A stretch of DNA of 64,000 nt from an uncultured Flavobacteriaceae bacterium (GCA_947500575.1 CANMSI010000002.1:186001-250000); one strand, 5' to 3'; shown: positions 7,999-16,666, counted from the stretch's first letter. A program made the numbers and translations. Notes: a model not told the origin generated them from the sequence alone.

Positions 7999-8645
7999 TT
8001 TTTATAATATTCTTGAATTACTTTTTTACGACCAATGGTCTTGGTAATAATATCTTTCTCCATATCCCAGCCTCTCGCAGGCGAATATTCACGCCCGTAC
8101 CAAATAATTTGAAGATGTAGATCGTTCCAAATCTCTTTTGGAAATAGTCTTTTAGCATCTTTTTCGGTCTGCACCACATTTTTCCCATTACTAAATCCCC
8201 ATCGATACATAAGTCTATGAATATGAGTATCTACAGGAAATGCAGGTATACCAAAGGCTTGCGAAACCACTACACTTGCTGTTTTATGACCCACAGCTGG
8301 AAATTCTTCTAATAATTCTAGTTTTTTGGGTACTATTCCATCATATTTTTCAATAAGCATCTTAGAAAGTCCATAAATTCCTTTGGATTTCATCGGGGAA
8401 AGTCCAACGGGCTTAATAATTTCCCTAATTTCTTCTACAGATAATTTCACCATGTCATACGGATTGTCTGCCCTAGCAAATAGGAGAGGGGTTATTTTAT
8501 TTACTCTCACATCCGTACTTTGAGCAGATAATAAAACAGCAATCAATAGGGTGTAAGGATCTTTATGATCTAAGGGAATTGGAATAGTTGGGTATAAATT
8601 TCTTAAGGTATCTATTGCAAAGGAAATCTTTTCTGCTTTTGTCAT
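7983..8645 (-). CDS. nth: Endonuclease III, lacking the Fe-S cluster
   Basis: A 220-residue DNA glycosylase/AP lyase of the helix-hairpin-helix superfamily, which removes oxidised pyrimidines in base excision repair. The catalytic Lys121 (AVGHKTA hairpin) and Asp139 (PVDTHIHR) line up with Lys120 and Asp138 of the E. coli enzyme. The C-terminal four-cysteine loop that binds the [4Fe-4S] cluster in classical Nth is absent; the protein contains no cysteine at all. The corresponding stretch reads YGREYSPARGWD. The catalytic core is intact, so it is probably active. It is divergent from bcp with a 49-bp spacer. Confidence 0.92.
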   Translation of the reverse strand: MTKAEKISFAIDTLRNLYPTIPIPLDHKDPYTLLIAVLLSAQSTDVRVNKITPLLFARADNPYDMVKLSVEEIREIIKPVGLSPMKSKGIYGLSKMLIEKYDGIVPKKLELLEEFPAVGHKTASVVVSQAFGIPAFPVDTHIHRLMYRWGFSNGKNVVQTEKDAKRLFPKEIWNDLHLQIIWYGREYSPARGWDMEKDIITKTIGRKKVIQEYYKNKKAS

Positions 8646-8694
8646 TTTTGAGTAGCTTTACCAGCGTAAATGGAGTTACGAATTTAAATAAAAA

Positions 8695-9153
8695 ATGACT
8701 ATGAAAACACTAAAGGTAGGAGATAAAGTACCCGATTTTTCTGTTTCCGATCAGGATGGAAATACGGTTAATTTATCAGATTATAAAGGAAAAAAATTGA
8801 TTGTTTTTTTCTACCCTAAAGCCAACACCCCTGGCTGTACAGCAGAAGCTTGTAATTTAAGGGATCATTATAGTGAATTGCAAACAGCCGGATACTCATT
8901 ACTAGGTGTAAGTGCAGATAATCAAAAAAAGCAATCCAAATTTAAAAATAAATTTGAGTTTCCTTTTCCTTTGTTGGCAGACGAAGATCATGCGGTAATT
9001 AATGCTTTTGGTGTTTGGGGGCCTAAGAAATTCATGGGAAGAGAATATGATGGCATTCATAGAAAAACTTTTATGATGGATGAAGAAGGTGTGGTTACAA
9101 GGGTGATTGATAAAGTGAAAACTAAGGATCATGCTGCGCAACTTTTGGAGTAA
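8695..9153 (+). CDS. bcp: Thioredoxin-dependent peroxiredoxin Bcp/PrxQ
   Basis: A 152-residue atypical two-cysteine peroxiredoxin of the Bcp/PrxQ type, which reduces H2O2 and organic peroxides in the cytoplasm. The peroxidatic Cys48 (NTPGCTAEAC) and the resolving Cys53 five residues later are both present. Two ATGs lie in frame at 8695 and 8701; either fits, the second giving MKTLKVGDKVPDF. Pairing with nth next door groups two oxidative-damage defences. Confidence 0.95.
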   Translation: MTMKTLKVGDKVPDFSVSDQDGNTVNLSDYKGKKLIVFFYPKANTPGCTAEACNLRDHYSELQTAGYSLLGVSADNQKKQSKFKNKFEFPFPLLADEDHAVINAFGVWGPKKFMGREYDGIHRKTFMMDEEGVVTRVIDKVKTKDHAAQLLE

Positions 9154-9180
9154 AAGTGGGCAGCTAGAATACAAAAGTAA

Positions 9181-9203
9181 AACGCCCCTTTGGGGCGTTT
9201 TTA
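9181..9203. terminator. Bidirectional terminator between bcp and the 484-residue gene
   Basis: AACGCCCC (9181-9188) pairs with GGGGCGTT (9192-9199) around a 3-nt loop. T-rich sequence follows on the plus strand and an A-rich stretch precedes it, so it can serve both convergent genes. Confidence 0.85.
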
Positions 9204-9218
9204 TTTAAGTGTTTAGTG

Positions 9219-10673
9219 TTATTCAGATTTTTCTGAAATTACTTTCCTTGTAAAAAGCTTTCGATCTTTGATCATTTCTGCAATACCTTCCGGAAGCATT
9301 TCTTCCCATCCACCTTCCATATTCGTAATTTTTTTAAGTACATCTCTCGAAAAAATATGCATAATCTCAGGATCGTAATCAATGATATCCATTACTTTTC
9401 CGTTGTATTTAAAGAATTTGTATAGTTCTTTCATTCTTGGATGCACTTTCACATTGTTGCTGGTCATAATTTGCCCAGTTTCGGCATCTTTCATAGGATA
9501 TAAATATACCTTCAAATCTTTAAAAAAGAGTTTTCCAAATGCCTCGAGTATGCCACCACTGAGATGTCTATAGTATTTTTCATCAAAGACATCTATTAAA
9601 TTGTTTACCCCCATGGTAAGACCAATTTTAGCTTTGGTATAATTACTAAAATATTCTACCAGCTTAAAGTACTCTTTGAATTTAGAAATCATCACCGTAT
9701 GTCCTAAGGAACATAACAATTCTGCTCTATCCATAAAATCTTGCTCATCAATCTCACCAGATGCTTTTAAGTTAGATAGGGTAATTTCAAAAATCACAAT
9801 AGACTTTTCTTCTTCTACGGTCTGTTCCCTAACAAAAATGTCATAAGATTTTTGGAACATATCCATATTTACTTTAGTAACGGGTCTAAAACTACCTCGC
9901 AATGCCAGGATATTTTTTTTATACAGGATGGCCGCTGGTAATAGGTTGTTTCCATCTGGACCAAACATCACTGCATCTGTCATGTCATTTTTGATGAGTT
10001 GCAAACTCATTAATCGGTTATCTACCTCTTTGAAATTAGGGCCAGAAAAGTTGATCATATCAATTTCCAGAGTATCCTTGTCTATATGATCATAGAGGTA
10101 TCGCAGTAATTTTCTTGGTTTATTATATTTATAAAAAGCCCCGTAGATAAGGTTAACACCTAAAATTCCTAGGGTTTCTTGCTGCAAGCGAGCTTCATTT
10201 TGTTTAAAACGTACGTGTAAGATAATTTCATCAAATTCCTTCTGCTCAGGATCTAGCTGAAAACGGATACCAATCCATCCATGGCCTTTGTATCTTTTCG
10301 AAAAATCAATAGTGGCTACCGTATTCGCATAAGAGAAAAATAAACGTTCAGGATGTTTATCTCTGCTAATTCGCTCTTCCATGAGCCTCATTTCATGATG
10401 AAGCATGGTTTTAAGTCGCGCCTGAGTCACATATCTACCATCCGCTTCAACACCGTAAATAGCGTCACTAAAATCCTTGTCATAAGCACTCATTGCCTTA
10501 GCAATAGTTCCAGATGCCCCCCCAGATCTAAAGAAATGCCTAGCAGTCTCTTGGCCTGCACCGATCTCTGCAAAGGTACCGTAGATGTCAGGATTTAAAT
10601 TAATTCTAAGGGTCTTAGCCTTAATTGAGGGAATATTCTCGAATGCAATATCTTTTTTTAAAACAGAAGCCAT
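9219..10673 (-). CDS. Conserved protein of unknown function, 484 residues
   Basis: A large soluble protein with no signal peptide or membrane segment, beginning MASVLKKDIAFENIPS. It belongs to a family well conserved in flavobacteria whose members carry contradictory database names; I recognise no catalytic motif. Conserved-looking blocks include AEIGAGQETARHFFRSGG, ILHVRFKQNEARLQQ, LGVNLIYGAFY and NNLLPAAILYKK. A TonB-receptor or nucleotide-transferase role, as sometimes stated, is not supported: there is no plug/barrel signature and no HxGH motif. A TAACTTTG box at 10693-10700 (minus strand) is a plausible promoter. The strong conservation suggests a cytoplasmic enzyme or metabolic regulator. 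Confidence 0.8.
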   Translation of the reverse strand: MASVLKKDIAFENIPSIKAKTLRINLNPDIYGTFAEIGAGQETARHFFRSGGASGTIAKAMSAYDKDFSDAIYGVEADGRYVTQARLKTMLHHEMRLMEERISRDKHPERLFFSYANTVATIDFSKRYKGHGWIGIRFQLDPEQKEFDEIILHVRFKQNEARLQQETLGILGVNLIYGAFYKYNKPRKLLRYLYDHIDKDTLEIDMINFSGPNFKEVDNRLMSLQLIKNDMTDAVMFGPDGNNLLPAAILYKKNILALRGSFRPVTKVNMDMFQKSYDIFVREQTVEEEKSIVIFEITLSNLKASGEIDEQDFMDRAELLCSLGHTVMISKFKEYFKLVEYFSNYTKAKIGLTMGVNNLIDVFDEKYYRHLSGGILEAFGKLFFKDLKVYLYPMKDAETGQIMTSNNVKVHPRMKELYKFFKYNGKVMDIIDYDPEIMHIFSRDVLKKITNMEGGWEEMLPEGIAEMIKDRKLFTRKVISEKSE

Positions 10674-10692
10674 TTTTATGTTTTACGTTTAT

Positions 10693-10700
10693 CAAAGTTA
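10693..10700 (-). promoter_or_regulatory. -7 box for the 484-residue gene
   Basis: On the minus strand this reads TAACTTTG, an exact TAnnTTTG match 20 bp upstream of the gene start. Confidence 0.5.
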
Positions 10701-10734
10701 ACAAGATTGGGAAATCTATTAAATAAATATGTTA

Positions 10735-10742
10735 TAAATTTG
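10735..10742 (+). promoter_or_regulatory. -7 box for the MBL-fold hydrolase
   Basis: TAAATTTG matches TAnnTTTG, 18 bp before the TTG start at 10761, implying a very short leader. Confidence 0.5.
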
Positions 10743-10760
10743 AAATAAATAGATGAGGGG

Positions 10761-11525
10761 TTGAAAATTACATTTTTAGGCACAGGAACTTCGCAAGGAA
10801 TCCCTATCATTGGGAGCGATCATCCGGTTTGTCTCAGTAAGAACCCAAAAGATAAACGGTTACGTGTTTCAGTAATGGTTTCTTGGGATGATTACAACTA
10901 TGTAATTGATTGCGGTCCAGATTTTAGACAGCAAATGTTAACCAATGGTGTATCTAGTATAGACGGAATACTCTTCACACATGAACATGCGGATCATACC
11001 GCAGGAATCGATGATATACGGCCATTTTTTTTTAGACAAGGAGACATTCCCATTTACGCACACGAACGTGTAGTTGCTTCCCTAGAGAAACGATTTGACT
11101 ATATTTTTGCAAATGAAAATCGATATCCAGGAGCACCCGCAGTACAAGTACATCTTATAGAAAATAACCACCCATTCCAGATTGGAGATTCCGAATGTAT
11201 TCCTATAGAAGCTTTTCATAACCGCTTGCAAGTATTTGGCTTTCGAATCAATAATTTTACTTATTTGACAGACGTGAAGACTATTTCGGATGAAGAAATA
11301 AAAAAGATCAAGGGAACCAAAGTGTTAACAGTAAATGCTTTAAGAAAAGAGCGACACCATTCTCATTTTAATTTATCTGAAGCCTTGGAATTTGTAGAAA
11401 GAGTACAACCGGAAATCACTTATTTTACACACATCAGCCATTCCTTGGGTTTTCATGATGAAGTGGAAAAACAATTGCCAAAAAATGTACATCTAGCCTA
11501 CGACAATCTAGTAATTAATATTTGA
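10761..11525 (+). CDS. MBL-fold metal-dependent hydrolase, PhnP-like
   Basis: A 254-residue metallo-beta-lactamase-fold protein of the PhnP/RNase Z-like branch. The metal site THEHADH is present (about residues 73-79), with further histidines (AFHNR; HHSHFN; THISHSLGFH) that complete a two-metal site. The start must be TTG at 10761: the only in-frame codons between the upstream stop at 10746 and the conserved KITFLGTGTSQG are not start codons. PhnP relatives are cyclic phosphodiesterases, but this branch is broad and the substrate is unknown. It is followed by an anchored protein 14 bp downstream, probably cotranscribed. Confidence 0.88.
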   Translation: MKITFLGTGTSQGIPIIGSDHPVCLSKNPKDKRLRVSVMVSWDDYNYVIDCGPDFRQQMLTNGVSSIDGILFTHEHADHTAGIDDIRPFFFRQGDIPIYAHERVVASLEKRFDYIFANENRYPGAPAVQVHLIENNHPFQIGDSECIPIEAFHNRLQVFGFRINNFTYLTDVKTISDEEIKKIKGTKVLTVNALRKERHHSHFNLSEALEFVERVQPEITYFTHISHSLGFHDEVEKQLPKNVHLAYDNLVINI

Positions 11526-11539
11526 TTTAACTTGAACCT

Positions 11540-12034
11540 ATGAAACGAAATCTATTTTTATACTTATTCATCTTTGCTGCACTTATTGCCTTGTATCAGT
11601 TTGTAAGTACCAATAATATTGTCAAGGATAAAAATAATAAGATAGAAAAGCTGAAAATACAAACTACGGAATTGAAAGATTCTGTGCAGCAATTGCATTT
11701 GGATCTATTAGATATGCAGTACTTTTCTTTAGAAAATAATGACGATGCTTTGGTATATTATGAACATTTGTCTTTAGACGATCCTTCTCGGTATATTGCA
11801 GATAAATTATTGGAAACCAACGAGATAAAAGGAACTAATCCATTAATACCCTATGCCGGAATGGAAGGCGATTTCAAGATTAATAAAATAAAAATCTTAA
11901 ATCACAAATGGATTGTTACTGATTTTTCGGATGGGAAGTATTGGGGTGAATTGTTGTTGAAATATGAGTTAAAAGACAATACCGATGTAGATTTTACAGT
12001 ATTAGAACACCTACTTTATACGAAGAGTAACTAA
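11540..12034 (+). CDS. Membrane-anchored protein of unknown function
   Basis: A 164-residue protein with one N-terminal membrane helix (about residues 5-23), a short Lys/Glu-rich coiled-coil segment (about 28-58), and a compact alpha/beta tail containing DGKYWGELLLKYEL. It probably faces the periplasm. It follows the MBL hydrolase by 14 bp and its last 4 bp overlap the end of the convergent esterase gene. I recognise no function. Confidence 0.72.
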   Translation: MKRNLFLYLFIFAALIALYQFVSTNNIVKDKNNKIEKLKIQTTELKDSVQQLHLDLLDMQYFSLENNDDALVYYEHLSLDDPSRYIADKLLETNEIKGTNPLIPYAGMEGDFKINKIKILNHKWIVTDFSDGKYWGELLLKYELKDNTDVDFTVLEHLLYTKSN

Positions 12035-12690
12035 ATACGTTCTTCCAGCCATTTTTTGAAAGAGTAAAAATTTTGAGGTGCAACACCATGCCCTACGTGA
12101 AACTCTTCATAAGTATTTTTAATATGTAAATCCTCCAATATTTTTGGTGTATTTTGAGCCCAAGCAACCGGAATTACTTGATCTACGGTACCATGAGAAG
12201 TATAGATATTTAATTCAGAGTGATCTTTCTTATCGATATTTTCTCCTAATATATTTTTATTAATATATCCGCTCAGCGCTACCACATTTTTAATTCTCTC
12301 TGGATAGGACAAGGCTACGGCATAACTTAAAATAGTTCCTTGGCTAAAGCCTAGTAAGTTAATATTGGTTTTATCTAGGTTATATGCTTCACAGGCCTCG
12401 TCTATAAAGGATACGATTTTATCTCTGGATTCAATTGCCTGTTCTTCATCGCTCCATTTACCATTTGTTGCATCAAAATTTATGGCGTACCAAGCATTTC
12501 CAAAGGGTTGCATAGGGTAGGGAGCTCTTACAGATATTATGAAGAGCTTTTCTGTTAATTCTGGTGCGAAGGAAAACAAATCTTCTTCATTACTACCATA
12601 GCCATGAAACAAAAATAATGCAGGTGGTTTCTGAGTATTAGCAGAGGATGGCCTTATTAAATGTTCAAGTGATAAAGTTTTAGTTTGCAT
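12031..12690 (-). CDS. Carboxylesterase/phospholipase-type alpha/beta hydrolase
   Basis: A 219-residue alpha/beta hydrolase of the YpfH/phospholipase-carboxylesterase family. The oxyanion segment LFLFHGYGSNEEDL, nucleophile elbow GFSQG (Ser), acid Asp in GTVDQVIP and catalytic His in VGHGVAP are all in order. These enzymes cleave short-chain esters or thioesters in the cytoplasm. It lies 18 bp downstream of the gene for a small membrane protein and may share its transcript. Confidence 0.9.
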   Translation of the reverse strand: MQTKTLSLEHLIRPSSANTQKPPALFLFHGYGSNEEDLFSFAPELTEKLFIISVRAPYPMQPFGNAWYAINFDATNGKWSDEEQAIESRDKIVSFIDEACEAYNLDKTNINLLGFSQGTILSYAVALSYPERIKNVVALSGYINKNILGENIDKKDHSELNIYTSHGTVDQVIPVAWAQNTPKILEDLHIKNTYEEFHVGHGVAPQNFYSFKKWLEERI

Positions 12691-12708
12691 AGTGTAAATC
12701 GTAAAAAA

Positions 12709-13032
12709 TTATTGAATAAAAGTAAACCACTTTTGAAAATAAGAACCGACCAAGGGGACTAAAGATTTTTTGCCACTTAATGCCGCAAGAAATCCATAAA
12801 ACCATAAAACAATATAGAAAACGTAGAGACCATACCACGCATAATTGTTAAACCACTGACTTAAAAACAATGAGCAGGCCAAAAAAAGTAAATGAAGTCC
12901 AAAAGCTTGCCTAATATGGAAACGAGCAAAATCGTTTTTAGGTTCCATATTCATTGATAACGCAATTAACGCCCCTATCATAGTTAAATAGCCTACAATG
13001 GCAGCAGTCTTGCCTTCCTTAACCGTATCCAT
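12709..13032 (-). CDS. Small multi-helix membrane protein (DUF4870/Tic20-like), copy A
   Basis: A 107-residue integral membrane protein with three hydrophobic helices. I start it at the ATG at 13032 (MDTVKEGKTAAIVGYL), not at the in-frame ATG at 13107, because the extra 25 codons run through a terminator hairpin and because this start matches the paralogue next door (EEGKTMAIISYITLIG). Both share the loop FA(R/K)FHI(R/G)QA, typical of small DUF4870-like proteins. Function is unknown. Confidence 0.8.
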   Translation of the reverse strand: MDTVKEGKTAAIVGYLTMIGALIALSMNMEPKNDFARFHIRQAFGLHLLFLACSLFLSQWFNNYAWYGLYVFYIVLWFYGFLAALSGKKSLVPLVGSYFQKWFTFIQ

Positions 13033-13067
13033 GCTGTAAATTTTGAAGCAAGGTAAAACTTTTGCAT

Positions 13068-13099
13068 AAAAAAAGAGGCCTTTCATAGACCTCTTTTTT
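13068..13099 (-). terminator. Terminator between the two paralogous membrane genes
   Basis: A7-GAGG (13068-13078) pairs with CCTC-T6 (13090-13099), with extra CT/AG pairing inside. It works on the minus strand after the gene ending at 13118 and could act in both directions. It lies inside any longer version of the next gene, deciding that gene's start. Confidence 0.75.
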
Positions 13100-13117
13100 A
13101 AGAACATAATTTTTTAA

Positions 13118-13435
13118 TTATCCACCAATAGACCCTATGATCGGTAGTTTGGCAACTTTTAAACCAGCAGCGTTCATGATTCCTAAAATCAGAAAGATCC
13201 ATCCTGCATAACCAAGAATACTAAAAATGCCAATACCTGTGACCATTACTAGAATTGTTCCAATTACAGAAATAAGTATACCAGCTATCCCAGCTCTTAA
13301 AGCTTGGCCGATGTGAAACTTAGCAAATTCATTTTTTTTGTCATTGTTCATGATAAAAGCAATGAGAGTTCCAATTAAAGTAATATAGCTAATAATCGCC
13401 ATGGTTTTTCCTTCTTCTTTCGTCTGTTGATCCAT
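13118..13435 (-). CDS. Small multi-helix membrane protein (DUF4870-like), copy B
   Basis: A 105-residue inner-membrane protein with three helices, starting MDQQTKEEGKTMAII. It is a paralogue of the product of 12709-13032, with the same EGKT...YIT(L/M)IG start and EFAKFHIGQA loop, so the two arose by tandem duplication. Function is unknown. It has its own terminator downstream. Confidence 0.8.
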   Translation of the reverse strand: MDQQTKEEGKTMAIISYITLIGTLIAFIMNNDKKNEFAKFHIGQALRAGIAGILISVIGTILVMVTGIGIFSILGYAGWIFLILGIMNAAGLKVAKLPIIGSIGG

Positions 13436-13476
13436 AATTAATAGTTTTAAGGTTGGTTAATAGAACTTAAATATAC

Positions 13477-14730
13477 TTAATTTATTATACGATTGTTGTT
13501 TATAGCTCCTAATACCTGTCCTTTTAACTGCTGACCTATATACATGCTATTCTTTGAGGTACTATGCAGTTGTTCTATCTTAAAGACCTCAGAAGACGCT
13601 GGATCAAACAATGTTAAGTTAGCAGTTGCACCCTCTTTTATTTCAGGATTTTCAATATCAAATCGTGCTCTACCTTTGGTAAGCAATTTAATGGTTTCTT
13701 CCAATCCTAAAAGCTGATTTAAAACTCCAAAAGCACTTTCCAAACCAAGAGATCCAAATAATGCGTTATCAAACTCTAGGTGTTTCTCTTCAACTGTTTT
13801 AGGTGTATGATCTGTGGTAACAAAATCAATAATTCCGGCCTTCAGTCCTTTTAACAATGCTTTGGAATCTTTAGATGTTCGCAAGGGGGGCATTACTTTG
13901 TAATTGGTATCGAAAGTATCTAAAACGGCATCCGTATAGATCAGATGATGTATAGCCACACTGCAGCTGACATCTAGTCCTTTCTTTTTCGCTTCTGCAA
14001 TAAGTTGAACTGATTTAGCAGTTGAAATAGTAGGGATATGCAATTTTCCACCTGTATATTCCAAAATAAATAAATCCCTTACGATGTTCAATTCCTCTGC
14101 CATTGCAGGAATACCTTTAAGCCCTAATGCAGTTGCTTTTTCCCCTTCATTAACAATTCCTTTTCCGGCAATTTTAACGTCTAATGGGAAAGAATGTACT
14201 AAAGCATTAAAGCCTTGGGAGTATTGCAAGGCTATTTTTAATAAATTGGCGTTCTTTACAGGTTTTTTATAATCATAAAATCCCTTTGCACCTGCATTTT
14301 TCATATCATATAACTCTGCAAGGGAATCTCCATTCCCTTTCATAGTAAGTGTTCCTAAAGGATGGAGGTTGGTAACCGTTTTACGATCCATTTTTTTTAA
14401 GAAAACAATAGCGCCACTGGTATCTGGAACAGGATGGGTATTGGAGTTTAATAGAATGTCTGTAAAACCACTCTTAGCGGCAGTGTAAAGTCCATTCTCT
14501 AACGTTTCTCGTTCCTCGTACCCAGGTTCCCCAAAACTAACACTGCTATCAAACCAACCAATGGAAACATGCAGCCTTTGAAGAGAAACTTCTTTGACCT
14601 TAGCTTTATTTTCTATTTTAGATGCTATTTTGCTTATAACACCATTTTTAATAAGAATATCTCGCTTTTTTAAATGAAGACCCTTATTGTTTGGGTCGAT
14701 GATAATTGCAGATCTTAAAAGTAGATTCAT
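13477..14730 (-). CDS. Dihydroorotase-like protein with degenerate active site
   Basis: A 417-residue amidohydrolase of the dihydroorotase family (class I PyrC/AllB-like) by overall pattern: GEPGYEERETLENG, MPPLRTSKDSKAL, VTTDHTP and the C-terminal NLTLFDP segment. The zinc-binding HxH after the first strand is replaced: the segment is WFDSSVSFGEPG, so both histidines are Ser63 and Ser65 and the substrate Arg is Gly67. The His in the usual QHVSTA motif is Thr (IPTISTA), while HHL and TDH are kept. It is unlikely to hydrolyse dihydroorotate; a true PyrC is expected elsewhere in the genome. Its start overlaps the stop of the BatA gene by 4 bp, giving translational coupling and suggesting a shared role away from pyrimidines. 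Inactive homologues (PyrC') that scaffold aspartate carbamoyltransferase are known in Pseudomonas. Confidence 0.88.
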   Translation of the reverse strand: MNLLLRSAIIIDPNNKGLHLKKRDILIKNGVISKIASKIENKAKVKEVSLQRLHVSIGWFDSSVSFGEPGYEERETLENGLYTAAKSGFTDILLNSNTHPVPDTSGAIVFLKKMDRKTVTNLHPLGTLTMKGNGDSLAELYDMKNAGAKGFYDYKKPVKNANLLKIALQYSQGFNALVHSFPLDVKIAGKGIVNEGEKATALGLKGIPAMAEELNIVRDLFILEYTGGKLHIPTISTAKSVQLIAEAKKKGLDVSCSVAIHHLIYTDAVLDTFDTNYKVMPPLRTSKDSKALLKGLKAGIIDFVTTDHTPKTVEEKHLEFDNALFGSLGLESAFGVLNQLLGLEETIKLLTKGRARFDIENPEIKEGATANLTLFDPASSEVFKIEQLHSTSKNSMYIGQQLKGQVLGAINNNRIIN

Positions 14731-16649
14731 TTAAAATATTTTTGGATAAGTACTTCAACTACAATAAAAAGCAATGCTAAAATAACAAACCATTTCCAAA
14801 GCTTGGATATCCGATTGTCATTTTCCGTATTTTGGAACAAAGCTGAAATAGAAGTTTGCTTGCTGGTTCCAACCAAATTGTCCAAGTTCATATAATTCAA
14901 AACACTTTCTTCTCTTGCGTAATTGAAGCTCATGTTTTTTAATGCAACTTCCTTGTCCATAACACTATAGATGCCTGCTTGCGAAGGGTTTTCGTTAAAC
15001 CTAAGGGTTACTTTTTTAGCAAAAGAACGTTGTTGGGGTATAAACTCATAATTAGGTTGGACTAATCTTAAAATATGATCCTTTTCCAAAGAAATAGGAA
15101 TGTCTACGGCTATTGAACTTTGGAGTTTGTGATATAATTGAGGTAGTTGAAGACTCTGAATTCCTATATTATAAAGCGTAGGTACAATCAGGGGAGAGTT
15201 TTTAAAATTTGAATTTTCGCCTTCAAGAGAACTGCTAAAAATATAAATACCGTCTCCGCCTATTAGAAAAGCATCCTGATTTTCAAATGATAATACATTA
15301 GATAAACCACTTCTTATTTTATAGTAATTACTAACCTTAGGATATTGAAAATTGGTTACTTCTTTTTCAAATACATTCAGATACAAGGGGTGGTTAAATG
15401 CAATATTGGTTATCTGTCTTTCACTCCTAACAAGGGTACCTATACTCGTTGCACGGTAATTTGATAACAAACCATTATAGGTGTTTTGTTGAATATCTAA
15501 AGATGGAATTATTAAAATACTTCCTCCATTGGCCTTAAAGGATTGTAGGCTGGTCTGCAGCGCATTAGGAAAGCTTTGTAAACCGTTTAAAATAAGTAGA
15601 TTTTGTGATTCAAGAACACTGTAATTTAGGTTTTTTAGAGTGTAATTTGAAAGGTTGAATTCATCAGACGTAAAAATGCGACTTAAAAAAGCATTATCTT
15701 CTTGGTGAATTCCTAAAACATTAATTTTTTCTTTCTGATCTATATTAAAATAGAGTTCGTTATCATAGGTTAAACTGTTATCAGAAATTTCAATTCTTCC
15801 TTCGATAATGTCATTATCCGGAATTGAAAAAACGACCTCACTACTTGAATCATCTTTGAATACTGCAGCTGTTTTAGCTATTAATTTAGTTCCATTGAAA
15901 AGGGATACAGGGATACTTTCTACAATACTATTTGATCGCAATTTTGCCGTTAATTCCTTTGTGCCTGCAATGGTCTTTTGCACAAATACACTATCTATGG
16001 AGATATTTTCATTTGCCTCTGCTTGTAACTGTACCAAATGTACATTAGTACTCAAAGAGGTATTGGCATCGGAAATTCCCAAGCGTTGCTGAAAGTCCGA
16101 AACCAATACTAAATTTTTGATGGTATTTTCCCCATTCTCAAATAATGTTTCCGCTTTTAGTCTTATTTCGTTAGAGGTAAGCTGCTGTTGAGTGAATGAT
16201 ATGCCAAGAAGATCATTTTGTATGTCTTTGAGCATTACATCTTTAAAAACATGAGTGTTTGTAAAAAGACTAAAAGTTGTGTTATCAGGGATTTCTTTGA
16301 TAAGTTCTTGAACCGCATTTGTTAGCAAAGTTTCGTTATTTGACTTTGCTTGCATACTAAAAGAGTTATCTAAGTACACTACGGTTTCTTTTTCTTTCAA
16401 TGCCGTTTGAGACGCAAAGAATGGCTGTGCAAATGCCATAATAATAGCGGTAAAAAGAAGCATCCTTGTGATGAGTAATAACCATTTTTTTAGGGTGTTA
16501 CTTTTTCTGGATTCTGAGATAACTTTCTGTAGTAATTGTACGTTTGTAAAAGGTGTTTTCTTAAATCTACGTAACTGAAAAAGATGAATGAGAATAGGAA
16601 TGAGGAGGAGAAATAGGGCCCAAAGAATTTCTGGATATTTAAACTGCAT
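14727..16649 (-). CDS. BatA/vWA-domain membrane protein
   Basis: A 640-residue protein. Residues 1-80 form the BatA N-terminal membrane domain with two helices, starting MQFKYPEILWALFLLL. Residues 85 to about 200 are a von Willebrand A-like fold with metal-binding DNSFSM. The central part is beta-rich and probably periplasmic. A C-terminal helix (LALLFIVVEVLIQ) anchors the chain. Family members are loosely tied to aerotolerance operons, but this gene stands apart from a batABCDE cluster. It is coupled to the dihydroorotase-like gene by an ATGA-type overlap. A TATATTTG box on the minus strand at 16667-16674 lies 18 bp upstream. Confidence 0.85.
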   Translation of the reverse strand: MQFKYPEILWALFLLLIPILIHLFQLRRFKKTPFTNVQLLQKVISESRKSNTLKKWLLLITRMLLFTAIIMAFAQPFFASQTALKEKETVVYLDNSFSMQAKSNNETLLTNAVQELIKEIPDNTTFSLFTNTHVFKDVMLKDIQNDLLGISFTQQQLTSNEIRLKAETLFENGENTIKNLVLVSDFQQRLGISDANTSLSTNVHLVQLQAEANENISIDSVFVQKTIAGTKELTAKLRSNSIVESIPVSLFNGTKLIAKTAAVFKDDSSSEVVFSIPDNDIIEGRIEISDNSLTYDNELYFNIDQKEKINVLGIHQEDNAFLSRIFTSDEFNLSNYTLKNLNYSVLESQNLLILNGLQSFPNALQTSLQSFKANGGSILIIPSLDIQQNTYNGLLSNYRATSIGTLVRSERQITNIAFNHPLYLNVFEKEVTNFQYPKVSNYYKIRSGLSNVLSFENQDAFLIGGDGIYIFSSSLEGENSNFKNSPLIVPTLYNIGIQSLQLPQLYHKLQSSIAVDIPISLEKDHILRLVQPNYEFIPQQRSFAKKVTLRFNENPSQAGIYSVMDKEVALKNMSFNYAREESVLNYMNLDNLVGTSKQTSISALFQNTENDNRISKLWKWFVILALLFIVVEVLIQKYFK

Positions 16650-16666
16650 TCCTAAATTTAGTTGGG

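Noticed and set aside
13033-13107. Longer N-terminus for the small membrane protein at 12709
   Set aside because: The extension contains a terminator hairpin and breaks alignment with the paralogue.
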